This document shows positions 50,001 through 58,956 of a DNA stretch of 64,000 nucleotides, in pieces. The notes beneath the pieces were generated by a model. The model was not told the DNA's origin and searched no databases. It saw only the letters and a list, made by a program, of their open reading frames with translations. Where the stretch lies: positions 62,001 to 126,000 of the forward strand of contig NC_018314.1 of the NCBI RefSeq assembly GCF_000234665.1, in the 5' to 3' direction. Position 1 is the first letter of the stretch. Each line of letters begins with the position of its first letter. Made by a program: the position numbers and the translations under genes. Source of the stretch: Leishmania mexicana MHOM/GT/2001/U1103. Taxonomy: Eukaryota; Euglenozoa; Kinetoplastea; Trypanosomatida; Trypanosomatidae.

Positions 50001-51131
50001 GAAGAGGAGGCGTTGTATACACTGGGTCCCTATGCGTTGCATCAGCGGTCCGCTCGCAGCACTGGGCGGGCTACCCCGTCGACGGTGCGCCTTCCACCTC
50101 TGCATCAGTATTCGCTGTTCCGTGCGCAGCAGGGCCGCGACGGTCTCGCCGCCCACGGCGGCAACCCCGCGCTGATAACAGGCGTGGGGTACTTGTCGCC
50201 ACGCGATGTTCTGAGTCTGAACGCGTACGGGCGCATGGCCTCCGGTGGCGCGGACGACTACTCAGGCGCCACCCAACCTCTTTACGCTGCTGGCAGCCTT
50301 ACCGAGCAGGTGCTGGCGTACCGAGAAGCGCTGATGCGCTCTGTCGGCCGCGTCGTGCCGATGCCGTTCACCACCTACGCCAATGGGGCTCCGTACTGCT
50401 TGCCACTCTCGACATGGCCAGCGTCATCGGGGAAGGCCAGTGCGTCTGGCAACGAGCGCTACGACCCGCTAGGCCGCGAACTGCCTTCGCCGGTGCCGCT
50501 ACCGGATTTGACTACGTGGGTGTACGGAGTCCCTGAGGTGTACGCCTCGTCGCTCCTGCAGCAGCAGACCACTGGCTCGCATCAACCGCAGAACATGGCC
50601 CTCTTCATGCCCCGCTACGACTGTTCTCAGCTTGCCGAGGTCGATGGGCGTCAGCGCGCGTGTATGACGTCGCCGGTGCCACCGTCACTGAGTCGCAGCC
50701 GCAGCTTTCCGGCTGGTGCAACTGCTGGTGCTCCCACCTACTCTACGCCTGCTGCCCTTGCTGCGCAGCGACTACAGGCAATGCTCAGCGTGTCCATGTG
50801 TGACCCGTCTGTCGGCGCAGCTCCTGCCGCCGCCGCCGGAAGCCGCGGAGCGCTTCCGACGACGCGAGGTTATGCTTATCCTGTGCACTCGCGGCGGAGC
50901 GACGGTGCCGCGACAACACAGCCGCGCTCACCGGCGCCGCCTTTGACGAAACGGACTCTGTCCAGCACGAGCGCCGGCGTCGACGGCGCTGCACCGTCTT
51001 CGGTGACCAACCAAAGAACGGCTGGCGAATGCAAAGTCAGTGAGCCGAACTACGAGTTCTTTGTTTTTGACGAGAAGGACTTGAACCCCCTTGCAGAGAC
51101 GCTGGGGCCTCCGAAGGACAGCTCCGCGTGA
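44073..51131 (+). CDS. Giant coiled-coil protein with a receiver-like N-terminal region
   Basis: A 2352-residue protein, the largest in the window. Residues 175-212 (ALVLSANPLSLSVMASQL and on) look like beta1-alpha1 of a response-regulator receiver domain. After a ~120-residue disordered, Glu-rich insertion, residues about 334-430 supply beta3 (RLVLVDAFTHEDL, with D339 where the phospho-acceptor would sit), beta4 (EMLLVLLLPS) and a beta5-like GYDLVLAHNMDHLL. The acidic pair after beta1 and the lysine near beta5 are missing. Coiled coils lie at about 620-675, 701-730, 835-910 and 1033-1080, followed by mixed ordered segments and a long Ser/Ala/Gly-rich remainder. No membrane segment is seen. 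A cytoskeletal or flagellar scaffold is likely. The first ATG in frame is 44073; another at 44175 (MGNAYAPLS) is possible. Confidence 0.85.
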   Translation: MLESPPPRGWAAPPAASIANSSGISTRSDGATVNMGNAYAPLSRVEKTAAGSPLSLPAIASSGREAVSRGGKDSAVHGSDGAAAHGLAPPSPTRRSASVGLQTAKASVDADAFSRTAATPTLALPRSDEEVTQYVLYDGLPKIGPASRRAQKRQSEAYYQFQHRIHERAEAAHALVLSANPLSLSVMASQLRMYRWRVTQAQTLTEATAILQDYVIDAARHGYRVRRGALPPSRQSRYANGRGRAALKRRAQAELERLSGVKPAAENTSGTSVGGAAVGKGVSAAPRHPKDRGASDSRAAEVAMEEEEEELDEAAVEDDAESALPPAPPDTLPRLVLVDAFTHEDLGDIARHVRFVDQEHGLEMLLVLLLPSETGAMTVSMQGAGCVIAPTHQMTMEDAYAVGYDLVLAHNMDHLLVDFFTNEFVSSVGRWRNNVRSKAAVGNYMSLRSVLLGGLDTAALQRLVWDDRVDDTAVLELLGAQSLSTQGGVQRYGAATRHLLQQQGTAVEAEAQAKRYGSGASRSSGGGSGESDADLAQGVDESIRLTGVSRLRNRPRSVAHFGVRLPAQQSAAHEHLSSFSTTRDVFSSVMTQSEGARQSHRRRHCQVSGAEDLQWDADNNEDELKHQQRLLQGALERELGRLLAENEGKQASIDAMQEEVERLQRTVGVLRRHQRGAPSASGDGSKADHKSELSESGSMIHLSKQQQIFILKERLEAANDRIVALVRGGRPSGGGPSSPRRRGGGRSGGWSRRTRGSSASEGPRTPTHMPSPTAYSTFLTKVTVQEAEQMAALDSDANLSLDQLELHRQEMIAAANDTAGQAAAGQRQRREREAENQVIHSLQLELQQLQGRLDDTRPGSNRAGAEGCEGLQALMASRLQSALEVMETQKVRIRHLEELRQMDQLLHTTLSREGAKGRKKGAGRSTGSISGVSAGSEEADHADRSNSSSAEGEGGTFAGSRSTVRGRKGQHPRTKGRKAAKSRFGVELVPAGRKGTAAGGGGVAASKDVAKGGLDAGDDGDSDSTQKTDMEEVTARRIEAAVHDAVTSLQRTHRRQLAALVQTCKMQLARVALKLQKPSTSAYTTLLQEELSCAQREQRAAWMRLQFTLSNLSPDQYDATLAERASSSAAATAPLVFLCGTPTPEPDATDSGVAFDPRGDANIVPLGAVTDPYVRSTAANIAREYAAYGLRIAYVSSELQRVEQSMMDSPRHLPELAPAATPAVADTPPEQLLSVCQAAKARVRETVDSCGPIREYLEAVQVELAIEQQFRPWCDVNSAQLFSAASTVLVPATLCIGASMPDSGATYDHTLNSTPSSTVSANADQLVLLADVDASMRDVADVYAAMLRALTPKGSGAALSISATSSGSISRHHASPPARASKERDSKKRKQPAVSPTRSKPAASQRRFVAKAADKRSSGSPGESDSLLLPLRGSAGFTVEEALEALPIQVDDVACYQGQLISIYISEGVHSAAQQRLYEFILCAYQQHHIHPMHMAAVESALSLPLPGHRGSGSGISSDVSRESSVSASEALVDLLSAQAGAAHAQHREVVALLELIAPTTTQALRTLTKGLQQVQHLLDREGEDAGFAKAFSGTGPPCTSPVLLSAVDAAILGCVVDELRWRQWQHSLLSSKGANTDSSNPAPLSAAGATPSELLTALILARRGRSGGGRSVTPTADDGADLEDARTIAHYAAFCAARERAARNARSSQGSSIPRPGASPSSEEEDLFHLTDAPPMLEVPSNASDISALAATGGDNADVGLTVAHELAALFSRRRQQDARGDDDKAAALLEEIYLDDGEHGGAGVLGGDLNTEAMRNIRRELEYLQAAKQQRMWELLMRFELQKTRCADKMDGSGHRVPNLGTAGARGANDRTSLPSVDPDRLGFEVKSGSAAWYGMEAAKRVHNILRRRARPDQIIVGGGPHGGSVGIELSRRTAQPGSSKASSSKEGNFGGARASLGCGMLSQEDEGYAHSSAEEEALYTLGPYALHQRSARSTGRATPSTVRLPPLHQYSLFRAQQGRDGLAAHGGNPALITGVGYLSPRDVLSLNAYGRMASGGADDYSGATQPLYAAGSLTEQVLAYREALMRSVGRVVPMPFTTYANGAPYCLPLSTWPASSGKASASGNERYDPLGRELPSPVPLPDLTTWVYGVPEVYASSLLQQQTTGSHQPQNMALFMPRYDCSQLAEVDGRQRACMTSPVPPSLSRSRSFPAGATAGAPTYSTPAALAAQRLQAMLSVSMCDPSVGAAPAAAAGSRGALPTTRGYAYPVHSRRSDGAATTQPRSPAPPLTKRTLSSTSAGVDGAAPSSVTNQRTAGECKVSEPNYEFFVFDEKDLNPLAETLGPPKDSSA

Positions 51132-51773
51132 ACAGGGATGGGTGACGTGGCCGCAAGCGCGAGGAAGAGCGTAGGCGCACATGGTATACGTGCACGGTTG
51201 TGCACGCGTGCAGGAAAGTGCATCGCCGTCGCTCTCTTCTCAGCGTGGTCCACCCCACCCCCTCGTCCCCGTCGCGCAGCCCATCCACACAAGATTCGAT
51301 GTACAGCACAGAGACGTCAGCTGCTCTCTCTCTCAGATTTTTTCTTTGCTTTTGTTCTATGTTACCATATGACCCCACCACCACCACCACCCTCCCCTCA
51401 GACACACTGAGTCTGTGTTCGGCGCTTCCCCGTCTCTGTGGTGCGCGGTAGTCGTGGGTTGGGTGCGCAAGCGTGTGTGCTTAGGTCACCGTCGCGCTGC
51501 CACGCCGTTGCCTTTTTCTGTTGCTCACAACCCCACGTTCTCTGTGTGTGTGTGTGTCTCTGTCCTTCACCGCTCTACACGCTGCGTGGGTGTTACACGT
51601 GCGTGTAGTGCAAGGAGGAGGGGACGGCGACGTAGAAGCCTCACGGGCACGTGGATCGGGTCAGCACATCCATGGAACCAAGGAAGGAAACAGCGAGAAG
51701 GCCACTTCAAGAAGACAACAATGGCCCAACGAAACACGCATCGACGCCACCGACACCCAAGATGTGTGTGTGC

Positions 51774-51797
51774 GTGGGTGGGTGGGTGGGTGTGGGG
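51774..51797 (+). repeat. GGGT tandem array, quadruplex-prone
   Basis: Five G-runs of three or four with single-base or TGT spacers on the + strand. This fits the standard rule for a stable G-quadruplex. It would lie in the intergenic transcript between the giant gene and IDH. Confidence 0.85.
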
Positions 51798-51974
51798 CAG
51801 TGCTGCTCCGGCTTCTTACGCATGACATCTTCTCATGGGTCTCTGCCCCTTCTCTGACACCGTCGCTATCTCTCTCCCTTTCCTTTCATCCTTTCCCACC
51901 TTTCCGTCACCACACACACATACACACGCACGCATGCATGCATCGGGGTTGCGTGTGCGTGTGCGGTGTGTGTG

Positions 51975-51994
51975 CCCACCCACCCACCCACCCA
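51975..51994 (+). repeat. CCCA tandem array, complement of the GGGT array
   Basis: Five CCC runs spaced by single A residues. At least 15 bases are perfectly complementary to the GGGT array about 185 bases upstream, so a long-loop hairpin in the RNA is possible. Confidence 0.85.
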
Positions 51995-52317
51995 CAATCG
52001 AGCACTCGCAGTCGCCCTCCTTCTCCACACACACACACACACACAAACAAACACCTCTACACCTGACTTGCCCTCGACACCCTCCCGATTTAGTGCCCTA
52101 AAACACATACCCATACCCATACCGCCTCTCTCCCTCCCTCTGCTCGTGTTTCGCGCCTTGCCTGCACGTCTTGCCTAGCATCTGTTCTCGTTGCTATATA
52201 TCTGAGAGCGAACACCTGCCGTTGCGCCTTCCCCCGCGCCACCCCACCCTCGTCCACGTGCAGCCTCCCATTCGGAATACGCGCTCGAGTCGCTGACGTC
52301 CTCACTGTCCCTCCTGC

Positions 52318-52319
52318 AG
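52318..52319 (+). promoter_or_regulatory. Candidate spliced-leader acceptor, IDH
   Basis: CTGTCCCTCCTGCAG ends here, 39 bases before the ATG at 52359. The following T-run (52331-52340) has no AG before the ATG, so this upstream AG is the likely site. Confidence 0.45.
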
Positions 52320-52358
52320 CCGTCCTTTGCTTTTTTTTTTCCGCTCGGCTCGCGCGAA

Positions 52359-53666
52359 ATGTTCCGTCGTGTTACGGCTGCTTCGGCGAGCTCGCTCGTC
52401 GCCGCCCGCTCCTTCTCCAGCACCAACGTCTGCCTGGACAAGCGCATCAAGGTGAAGAATGAGGTGGTAGACATGGACGGCGACGAGATGACGCGCATTA
52501 TCTGGTCGTTCATCAAGGAAAAACTGATCCTGCCCTACGTGGATGTTCCGATCAACTACTTCGACCTCAGCGTGACCAACCGCGACGCGACGAACGACAA
52601 GGTCACGGCTGAAGCCGCCGAGGCGATCAAGAAGTGCAACGTTGGCATCAAGTGCGCCACCATCACCCCCGATGAGGCCCGCGTGAAGGAATTCAACCTG
52701 AAGAAGATGTGGAAGAGTCCGAACGGCACCATCCGAAACATCCTCGGCGGTACGGTGTTCCGTGAGCCGATCATCGTCTCCAACATCCCACGTATCGTCC
52801 CGCAGTGGCACAACCCCATCGTGGTCGGCCGCCACGCCTTCGGCGACCAGTACAGGGCGACGGACGCTGTTTTGAAGCCCGGCAAGCTGCAGCTCGTGCA
52901 CACGCCCGCCGACGGCAGCGCGCCGACAACGCTGGATGTGTACGACTTCAAGGGCGACGGTGTCGGGCTGGCCATGTACAACACGAAGGAGAGCATTGAG
53001 GGCTTCGCGAAGAGCTGCTTCCAGTACGCGCTGATGCGCAAGTACCCGCTCGTACTGACGACGAAGAACACCATCCTGAAGCAGTACGATGGCATGTTCC
53101 TGCAGACGTTCCAGCGCATGTATGACGAGCAGTACAAAGCCGACTTCGAGAAGGCCGGCATCACGTACAACCACCGCCTCATCGATGACCAGGTGGCGCA
53201 GATGATCAAGGGCGAGGGCGGCTTCGTGTGGGCGTGCAAAAACTACGATGGCGACGTGCAGAGCGACATCGTGGCGCAAGGCTTCGGCTCGCTGGGCCTC
53301 ATGACATCTGTGCTGATGTGCCCGGATGGCAAAACCATCGAGGCCGAGGCCGCCCACGGCACGGTGACGCGTCACTACCGCCAGCACCAGCAGGGCAAGG
53401 AGACGAGCACGAACTCCGTCGCCTCCATCTACGCCTGGACGCGCGGCCTCGCCCATCGTGGAAAGCTCGACGGCAACAGCGACCTCGTCAAGTTCTCGGA
53501 GACGCTGGAGAGGGTGGTCGTCAAGGCGATCGAGGATGGCCACATGACAAAGGACCTGGCTCTCTGCGTCTACGGCTCCAGCGGCGTCAAGCGTGAACAC
53601 TACGAGACGACGGAGCAGTTCCTCGACAGCGTTGATGCAGCCCTGAAGCAGGCGATGGGAGCGTAA
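52359..53666 (+). CDS. IDH: Isocitrate dehydrogenase [NADP], mitochondrial
   Basis: A 435-residue enzyme converting isocitrate and NADP+ to 2-oxoglutarate, CO2 and NADPH with Mg2+ or Mn2+. Length and sequence fit the eukaryotic dimeric NADP type. The first ~22 residues ([20 protein letters not shown]) are a mitochondrial presequence. The core opens with [15 protein letters not shown]. The substrate-binding segment [20 protein letters not shown] is intact. The family signature [20 protein letters not shown] supplies the metal-binding aspartates, and [14 protein letters not shown] with its downstream Arg/His suits NADP. The C-terminus ends in MGA, not a peroxisomal SKL-type signal, so a mitochondrial place is preferred over the glycosome. 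It probably supplies mitochondrial NADPH and 2-oxoglutarate. No break or missing residue is seen. Confidence 0.96.
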   Translation: MFRRVTAASASSLVAARSFSSTNVCLDKRIKVKNEVVDMDGDEMTRIIWSFIKEKLILPYVDVPINYFDLSVTNRDATNDKVTAEAAEAIKKCNVGIKCATITPDEARVKEFNLKKMWKSPNGTIRNILGGTVFREPIIVSNIPRIVPQWHNPIVVGRHAFGDQYRATDAVLKPGKLQLVHTPADGSAPTTLDVYDFKGDGVGLAMYNTKESIEGFAKSCFQYALMRKYPLVLTTKNTILKQYDGMFLQTFQRMYDEQYKADFEKAGITYNHRLIDDQVAQMIKGEGGFVWACKNYDGDVQSDIVAQGFGSLGLMTSVLMCPDGKTIEAEAAHGTVTRHYRQHQQGKETSTNSVASIYAWTRGLAHRGKLDGNSDLVKFSETLERVVVKAIEDGHMTKDLALCVYGSSGVKREHYETTEQFLDSVDAALKQAMGA

Positions 53667-54781
53667 GGAGGCCACACAGGGACGGTCGAGAGCGTTAACC
53701 AAGGTGACCTCGCAGACGTACGGAAAGACGTGTGCGGGGAGCCGCGTTCGCCAGCGCCGATGCTGTTTCATCGCTCATGTCTTTCCCCTGCGCGTGTGTA
53801 CGCGCTTGCGAGTTGGTGTGCGAGTTGTAGCATCAGGACGGCTCCGGAACGCCTTCTCGCCCGCCTTTATGCCGGTATGTGTGCACCTATGTGCTCTGCA
53901 GGCACCAAGAAGGTACGCGTGGCCGGCCCCGCTCCTTCAAGCTCGCCCTCACCGTCTGTGCCGTCTCCGCGGCACCCGTACCACCACTGTCACTTGTGGT
54001 GCGGCCAGCAACGTCCCGTCTTACGTGTTCCAGCGCCTTTCTCCGCTGCTGGCTCGCGGGCACATTCCTTAGGCAGTCAGAGACAGCGGGCAGTGGCTGT
54101 AAGCGGAGAGCGAGAGACGATGGCGCGGGAGCCGAGGGCAGGCGGGAGGTGACTGGCTTCAAACCATAGGCGGTGCCGAATGAGGATCCTGCCGATGAGG
54201 TGGGGACCCGCCACCGCGGCGAGGTCGAGGATGAGGAGCAGCTGCGCCTAGCGTGTATACTTATAAGCTGCCGATATTTTTCTCAGTAACATACCTTTCG
54301 TTGAAGTATAGACTTTTTCCCCGTTGTGTGTGTGTGTGGCGTGTGTCAATGAAATATATGCAAACGGCGCACCTCAATGCTGGTAACAGTGTGTCGTCGG
54401 CGGCGGGGCGGGGGGTGGGGGTGGGGGAAAGGATGGGGAGTGGCCAGCACCCTATGAATTCGTGATGGCCCCCTCCTCTGTGTTTCAAATCGCCGCGGGG
54501 TGGTGACGCGAGAAGTCCGAGGGTCGCTCACGCAGGCTGCTGGGGCTTTTTCAACAGGCTGGGCAAGTGGCCGCCGTCGAGAACACACGCCGTGCCGTCT
54601 TTTCCTTAGGGCCCAGGGACCGGGCCGCGATGTGTGCGCTCTCATGATCCAACAACCCACCCCACCCCCTCCTTACCCTGCATGACGTCTTACGTGTATC
54701 CTATCCTCTGCTCACGCAGCGTAGCAGCTGCACAGCCCATACCCCTCTTGCTCCGTACAGTCTCTCCTCCCCTCTCTTTCT
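53667..54781. other. Spacer downstream of IDH, left part
   Basis: About 1.1 kb. Besides short GT and G-rich tracts it includes low-repeat, mixed sequence (about 54070-54260). Small protein-like snippets such as NEDPADEVGTRHRGEVEDEE appear there between stops, so decayed coding or retroposon sequence is possible. No intact gene is seen. Confidence 0.5.
54402..54441 (+). repeat. G-rich tract, quadruplex-prone
   Basis: Multiple runs of four to six G separated by one to a few bases on the + strand, in the spacer after IDH. Confidence 0.75.
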
Positions 54782-55045
54782 GCCGACGATACACGAGGTG
54801 AGCAGAGCGAGTGTTTAGGCGCATCGCTTCACCAAGTCACCACCCCTACAGAGACCGCCACTGTCAAACATGTCGGGTGCACCGAGGTCCGGCAACAGGC
54901 GAATGCAAGCGTCGCCTTGCACTGCTTGAGAGGTGCAGGGGCGGATTACGCAGCAGAGGCACTGAACGGGCCGAAGAAGATCCTGGCAAACTCCTCTCCG
55001 CGCCGAGGAGCAGCACCAGCCGCACGAGCCCTCAAAGAACTCTGA
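54782..55045 (+). pseudogene. Possible ARM/HEAT-like coding remnant
   Basis: An open stretch of about 87 codons without an ATG at its start. Its protein has a helical-repeat pattern: EVRQQANASVALHCL, then GAGADYAAEALNGPKKIL, then SPRRGAAPAARALKEL. This is the helix-glycine-helix rhythm of an armadillo/HEAT repeat. It ends at a TGA at 55043. Composition is unlike the surrounding pyrimidine-rich spacer. I infer a remnant of a decayed gene, but the fragment is short and chance cannot be excluded. Confidence 0.3.
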
Positions 55046-56658
55046 AGACAGGACTGCCCGGCGGGTGGCCCGGAGAGGGACAGGACAATAAGATGCTCAC
55101 CGGGGGTGGTAGCGTGCCACGCGGGAAGACGACACGCCACGGCGCTGCATTTTCTTCTGCTAGAGTGCGCATGCCCACGTAGCTCTGCTGCTGCGCGTGC
55201 ACACGGGCACGCGGCTTCTCAGCTTTTAAATCCCCAAATCATGTGCATGCGATGCGCACGACGAGAATGCACCCAGCCGACACGTACTTCATCGTGTCGA
55301 CATACGGACAGTATATCAACCCCGGGTGGGCAGGAGCAGGGCAGGAGGAAGGCGGTACCTTGGTGAGGGGCAGAGCAGGGGAGACCATCTGTGAAGGCAA
55401 GACACACCCACGCATGGCGCCAGAGGAGGAGGTAAGGCGACGGATTCGGAGTCACGGCAGAGGGCCAAAGTGCCACTGCGATGGCCGGGCTTCCCCCGTT
55501 GATCTAGCTCCCCTCCCCATACCTGCACACAGGACACAAGCCGGCGCTGTGCTGTTGACGGCATGAATATCCGTCGTTGTCGATGAAGACGCGTCAAGAG
55601 GCAAAGAAAACGAGAGAAGGGATAAGCAGGGCATCAGGTGTCATGGCACGTAGCAGTGGTTGCTGCTGGTAGTGCTGCTGGTGGTGGATGTGAGGGCAGC
55701 GCATCAGACACCTCAGCTATGGAGGTGTGAGGGAGGGAGGGGGGGGGGACATGGACGGCGTGCAGTGATGTCCTGACATCAGCGGTGGACCGTACACCTG
55801 GTAAACCACCAGCAGCACTGCTGCCACCCCATGGACAGTTCTTCTCTGCTTACCCATGTTGTTACTGCTGCTCCCGTTGAGAGGTGATGACTGTGGCCGT
55901 GGGCCGTTCCACCTCTCCACACCCTCCTCACTCGTCAACTCGAACTTTTACGTCTCGCCTCCTTTGCCGTTAATGGCCTTGCACGCTAATGCGTACGGAG
56001 TGTGTTGCATGAGCGCCGCCCCACCACCCACCCCACTCGGCTGATACACACACACACACACACACGCAGAGCGCACGCATCGTTGCTGTTAGCAGCGTCC
56101 CAATCGCTTGACGCTCCCCCCCCCACCACCACCACCACCCACCACCATTACCACTCTCTCTCCCCCCCCCACACACACACACTCAATATCCCCTCCCCTC
56201 CCCTCCCCCTGACCTTACAGGGAGGGCAAAAGACACAGATTGACAGAGGAGGAAGAGAGAAAGTGAGCGGTACTGAGCACCGACACGAGACGTGAGCGAA
56301 AGCCATCTCGGCGGCGCGTAGATTCGACCATACAGAGAGTGTGTCCTCGACGCGTGCCTTGTTCTCCACGTCGACGCGCGCGTGTGTGGCTGTGAGGCGT
56401 TGGCCGAAGAAGACAGAAAGCAGAAGGCAGTTACCCCTTCCCCCCCCCCAACACACACACGCGTCCTACCGCCACCGTCATCACCGCAGCACACACCTGC
56501 ACACTCGGCGAAGAGGGTCTTTACAAGGCACCGTTTATTCGCCTGCCTCGACGCACATAGATAGAATCGAACGATACGTAGAAAGGTCCGCGGGAAAACT
56601 AGAGGAGAGACGGTCACTGCCACCGTTAGTGCTGTCCCCATCCTACTCAGCCCTCGCC
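55046..56658. other. Spacer downstream of IDH, right part
   Basis: About 1.6 kb. The left half (to about 55700) is mixed, low-repeat sequence with another protein-like open stretch (55243-55566, ATG present, no known motif). The right half is normal spacer with CA and CCA arrays near 56047-56065 and 56126-56150 and C-runs near 56121, 56166 and 56439. No gene is supported. Confidence 0.5.
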
Positions 56659-58956
56659 ATGAGCACCGACGCCCAGGAGCTGGTGCGCCAGCTCACGGAA
56701 AACCCAGAGGTTCTGGAGAGCATGCAGCACATGATCTCTCTACTGCGTGCCAATCCTCCGCGTATCTCCGGCAGCAACAACGGTGGAGGTCTTGGCAACG
56801 CGGAGACTAACGGCCCTGAGAGAGGTGCACCGCAGTGTGTGCGACCACCGCGCCGCGGATATGGCGCTGACGTTGATTGCGATCACCACCAGCCCACAAC
56901 CAGGCGGAAGCTGCGCAGCAGTGATGGCACCGCCCACAGCGCCACTTCCCTGTCTGCGTCGTCGTTGACGCAGGAGGCGCACTCCTTCTATGGTGACGAC
57001 AGGGTTGGTGCGCGCACCACCGTCAGTGATCACAACGGCACCACCGGCGGCGCCTCTTCGCCTACGCCAAGCTTCGTCAGCACAGGATCCCGCGCAGCGC
57101 CTCAGGTGGTCACTGCGGCCTCACGGCACGCGCCGCGCCGCTCCTCGCTTCTCCCGAGCCCGCACGAGCATCGCCCCACCACAGCTCCCGATGAGCAGCT
57201 GATGGCCACCGCCAACAAGCTGACGGAGGCGCAGCGGCGCATTGCAGAACTGGAGAAGGAGCTCCAGCGCACCACGCAGCGGGTGGACCAGTTGTCCGAT
57301 GTGGTGCAGCGGCAGAAGGACGAGCTACAGGCCGCGAAGGATCGACATGCGCTAGAGATGGAGGAAACACGACACGCCTACAACGCCGTGATTCACCGCA
57401 AAGACGAGGTGCAAGAGGAGGCGCTGCGCCAGCTGCTCAAATCCCGCCAGCTGATGGTGTCGGCAGCCAGGTACGAGGCCGTCGTGGCGGCGAAGAAGCT
57501 TCACGCTCAGCGGTTGGAAAAGGAGAACAACACCGGCGCCGATGATGCGATGGGAAGCCCGAAGGGGCTAGCAGGCGTACAGGCAAGCGCGAACCCCAAC
57601 GAGCGCGGCACTCACCCCGGGCTGGCGCCAAGTCAGACATCAGTGAACGCGCGGCACTCTTCGACGCTCGGCTACGGGTCGGGCACGACAGCCAAGTACA
57701 GCAGCGCTCTAAAGCGTGACCGCCAGAATGACGAGGGGGACCTTGTTGACGATGCCGGCGTCGAGACTGGCGCACACGAGCCTGGTGAGGCGCGATACGG
57801 GGAAGCAGCTCACCACCATCCGCCAGTGAAGCGCACCACGTTGGACACGTCTCGTCTGCAGGGCAGCGCCGATCGTGTCGTGCAAGGACGGAGGGGCGTT
57901 GCGGCGACCAAGGCGGAGACGTCTCCGGCGTACATCACCACCCCCACGCCGGCCGGCAAGGCGTCCACCGCGCTCGTCGGCACGCGCACTCAGTCAAGCA
58001 GCGCGCGCAAGCGCCGCACCCCGCGCACGCCGAGCCGCACCAACGCTGAACGCATCGCCGGGTCGGTGGCAGAGAACAGAATCCGCTCGCAACAGCGCCT
58101 GCCTGGGACAACGTCGCTGAAGATCGAAAGTCCCACGCCTGTGGTGAGCACCGCGTGGACGGCGGACCGTTCTCTCACGGGCAGTCGTACGCCGCCGCCG
58201 TCCAGCGCTGGCGTGTGCACGGTGTCCGAGGCAGTGACCAAGCATCATCAACTTTACCCCCAGCAGCAAGTGCATCAAGTTCCGTCCACGAGACCGCCGC
58301 TCATGCAGCGTGCAGCGGGTCGTCTTCCTCCAGCTCCGCACCGCACCGCGGCTGCCTCGACGGCGGTGCCCAACACGCGAAGTGGTACCTCTTCCATTGC
58401 CTCCGGTGGCCCGACGCGGTCACCGTCGCCTGTGAACCCGAAGCGTGGCGCCATGCTGCCGCGCCGCTTCATCTTCACAGGTCTGAAAGACCATGAGCCT
58501 CAGCGGCTGGTTAGCGCAATAGCCGCGGTCGGCGAGGATGCCGCGGCACTGGCGAGCGACCTCGATGAGCCGCCGCCAAGCAGCACGACTCACATTGTGC
58601 TGCGCGGGACGCCGCGTAGCGTCAAAGCCCTCTGCGGGGTGGTATCGGGCAAGTGGCTTGTCTCTCCCGAATACGTGTACAACAGCCAGCAAAGCGGCTT
58701 CTGGCTAGACGAGCTCGAGGAGGGCGGTCTGCGCATCTTTCCGCCGCCGCTAAAGTGCCAGCGTTTTCTTCTGACGGTGGAGCACCCAGGCATCCGGGCG
58801 AAACTGGCGCAGGTGATCGAGTACGGCGGTGGCGAGGTTTTGGCAAGCGGCAGTGACAAGCGTGGCCCTGGCGCCGGCGACACTGTGGCGCAGGACGTGG
58901 TCGTGATCACCTCTGGTGATGACCTCTTGCGATATGCGACGCAAGACCGCGTGTAA
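56659..58956 (+). CDS. Coiled-coil protein with C-terminal tandem BRCT region
   Basis: A 765-residue protein. Residues 1-35 are helical (TDAQELVRQLTENPEVLESM). A strong coiled coil spans about 182-285 (RRIAELEKELQRTTQRVDQL). Residues about 290-595 are Ser/Thr/Pro/Arg-rich and disordered, with many SP/TP sites that could be phosphorylated. The last ~165 residues hold a BRCT domain at about 600-690 (RRFIFTGLKD, TTHIVLRG, and the conserved tryptophan in SGKWLVSPEYV) and a second, shorter BRCT-like unit at about 701-765 (CQRFLLTVEHPGIRAKLAQV, then GGGEVL). Tandem BRCT pairs bind phosphopeptides in DNA-damage and chromosome proteins, so a nuclear repair or chromatin role is likely. The frame is open upstream to 56341, but that part is low-complexity. 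The ATG at 56659 starts ordered sequence. Confidence 0.82.
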   Translation: MSTDAQELVRQLTENPEVLESMQHMISLLRANPPRISGSNNGGGLGNAETNGPERGAPQCVRPPRRGYGADVDCDHHQPTTRRKLRSSDGTAHSATSLSASSLTQEAHSFYGDDRVGARTTVSDHNGTTGGASSPTPSFVSTGSRAAPQVVTAASRHAPRRSSLLPSPHEHRPTTAPDEQLMATANKLTEAQRRIAELEKELQRTTQRVDQLSDVVQRQKDELQAAKDRHALEMEETRHAYNAVIHRKDEVQEEALRQLLKSRQLMVSAARYEAVVAAKKLHAQRLEKENNTGADDAMGSPKGLAGVQASANPNERGTHPGLAPSQTSVNARHSSTLGYGSGTTAKYSSALKRDRQNDEGDLVDDAGVETGAHEPGEARYGEAAHHHPPVKRTTLDTSRLQGSADRVVQGRRGVAATKAETSPAYITTPTPAGKASTALVGTRTQSSSARKRRTPRTPSRTNAERIAGSVAENRIRSQQRLPGTTSLKIESPTPVVSTAWTADRSLTGSRTPPPSSAGVCTVSEAVTKHHQLYPQQQVHQVPSTRPPLMQRAAGRLPPAPHRTAAASTAVPNTRSGTSSIASGGPTRSPSPVNPKRGAMLPRRFIFTGLKDHEPQRLVSAIAAVGEDAAALASDLDEPPPSSTTHIVLRGTPRSVKALCGVVSGKWLVSPEYVYNSQQSGFWLDELEEGGLRIFPPPLKCQRFLLTVEHPGIRAKLAQVIEYGGGEVLASGSDKRGPGAGDTVAQDVVVITSGDDLLRYATQDRV

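Larger units (their letters stand above)
51132..52358. other. Spacer with opposed G-rich and C-rich repeats upstream of IDH
   Basis: About 1.2 kb. It has a CCA run near 51366-51389, a GGGT array at 51774-51797, its reverse complement at 51975-51994, CA arrays near 51911 and 52027-52043, and the pyrimidine tract of the IDH splice site. No gene is supported. Confidence 0.7.
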
